DNA of 64,000 bases from Rhizobium sp. Q54 (GTDB lineage: Bacteria; Pseudomonadota; Alphaproteobacteria; Rhizobiales; Aestuariivirgaceae). The stretch is from contig CAMDBX010000006.1 of the NCBI GenBank assembly GCA_945889445.1, positions 24,293 to 88,292 of the forward strand, written 5' to 3'. Below are positions 63,229 through 64,000 of this stretch, one piece after another. Position 1 is the stretch's first letter, and every line of letters begins with the position of its first letter. Made by a program: the position numbers and the translations under genes. The notes under the pieces are model-generated. The model worked only from the letters and a program-made list of their open reading frames with translations, had not been told where the DNA came from and ran no database searches.

Positions 63229-63603
63229 GCCAGGTCGCCAAAGAACAGACCGGCTACCGACACTGAGGCCATGCAACTGCATCTCAATGAGATCTCCCGC
63301 CATGTCGCTAGGGGCGCCCACACCGTTCTCCTTCTCGACCGGGCCGGATGGCACACAACGACCAACCTCGACGTGCCCGAGAACATCACGCCGATCTTTC
63401 TGCCCTGGCGTGAACCCAAACTTAACCCTTTCGAAAACATCTGGCAGTACCTTCGTGCTAACTGGCTCTCCAATCGCGTCTTCGAAAATTACCACGGAAT
63501 AATCGAAGCAATATGTGACGCTTGGCAGAGGCTCATTGCGGAACCAGAGACCATCACCTCAATCGGAATGCGGCAATGGGCTCATATCGGTCACACCCAA
63601 TGA
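63229..63603 (+). pseudogene. 5'-truncated IS630-family transposase
   Basis: Reading from about 63229 the frame gives PKNRPATDTEAMQLHLNEISRHVARGAHTVLLLDRAGWHTTTNL, then LPWREPKLNPFENIWQYLRANWLSNRVF. These are the C-terminal DDE blocks of IS630 transposases, with Asp in LDRAGWH and Glu in NPFENIW. The N-terminal helix-turn-helix and first catalytic Asp are missing. The track ORF starts at an internal ATG (63271). The element is not expected to be active by itself. Confidence 0.85.
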
Positions 63604-64000
63604 TCGCTGGTATAAGTTATATACCGTCATACGAGATCGCAAGCTTGAGAGCACCCCCGGAATGGGAGTGCTCTTCCTTTAAAAGCTGTGAGGTGCATTC
63701 CTGCGAAGCCAGTCAACTCCTCAAGATAGAATTGTTCGCTGCCAAGTATTCATGGTCATAGGTCAGGCTCACTGCAATAAACGACGTTGTCAACGCAGCA
63801 GGCATCTGCCGCATCGGGTCGTGCCCAGTAACGAGTTGAACGTCACGCAGAAAACTGAATCGTAATCGCTCAATTCATAAGAAAAGCAATGCAGAGTGCA
63901 TTGCTAAATGCGAACGATTATTGAATTCCTGGTTTGTTTTCTGATAAGTCTTCGACATGAATCCCGTCTCCCAGTGAGCGCATCACATCGGTTGGGGTTA
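63604..64000. other. Terminal AT-rich non-coding stretch
   Basis: GGTATAAGTTATATACC at about 63611 is a near palindrome just after the transposase stop and may be the residual end of the insertion sequence. The remaining 380 bp hold only short ORFs without support. Confidence 0.3.

Overview
The window is high-GC DNA from an alphaproteobacterium, most likely of the Hyphomicrobiales (Rhizobiales) type. The assignment rests on lineage-typical genes: the cell-cycle and nucleoid regulators TrcR (DUF1013), RcdA (DUF1465) and GapR (DUF2312), DUF1192, DUF1244 and DUF1036 proteins, three-gene PntAA/PntAB/PntB transhydrogenase, an aa3-type oxidase subunit IV-like protein, PutA with a divergent Lrp-type regulator, and CtrA-like TTAA-N7-TTAA sites. 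It reads as ordinary chromosome up to about 60 kb. No rRNA, tRNA or CRISPR array was seen.

1-8 kb: a 3'-truncated trimethylamine-dehydrogenase-family flavoenzyme, a short-chain dehydrogenase lacking the usual catalytic residues, trcR, a quinone oxidoreductase, a DUF1192 gene, a candidate small RNA, rcdA behind a sigma54-like promoter, a lytic transglycosylase and two secreted proteins. 8-16 kb: rpmE, an ABC exporter, an ExbB/MotA-like plus OmpA/MotB-like pair, and a tightly overlapping operon of type III polyketide synthase, isoprenylcysteine-methyltransferase-like enzyme and DHA2 drug/metabolite exporter, which looks like a small biosynthetic cluster. 16-23 kb: pntAA-pntAB-pntB, oligoendopeptidase F and a metal P-type ATPase. 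23-29 kb: an NtrC-class regulator followed by two cell-wall genes (L,D-transpeptidase and DUF882 protein).

29-40 kb: N-formylglutamate amidohydrolase, DUF1244 and gapR on one strand, with DUF1036 and pyruvate kinase on the other. Then come two tandem paralogous small proteins with nitrile-hydratase-like-leader character, the first ending in a Gly/Ala/Cys-rich tail. They are followed by rpmJ, a MaoC hydratase, a RbsD/FucU mutarotase plus ribokinase pair, an orphan amino-acid-binding protein, and a TetR/cupin pair with a perfect 18-bp operator. 40-60 kb: putA/putR, a secreted beta-propeller protein, class I aldolase, a GMC oxidoreductase plus cupin operon, a secreted phytochelatin-synthase-like cysteine protease, a proline-iminopeptidase-like hydrolase ahead of a complete dipeptide/oligopeptide ABC importer, and a DEAD-box helicase.

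60-64 kb: visibly more AT-rich and gene-poor, with a lipoprotein gene whose end looks decayed, a collagen-like secreted protein and a truncated IS630-type transposase. I read this as an acquired and eroding island. Two families of extragenic palindromic repeats recur between genes across the window. The candidates I consider most worth following are the tandem NHLP-like pair (32.9-33.8 kb), the polyketide operon (12.5-15.6 kb), the candidate small RNA beside rcdA, and the collagen-like protein of the terminal island.
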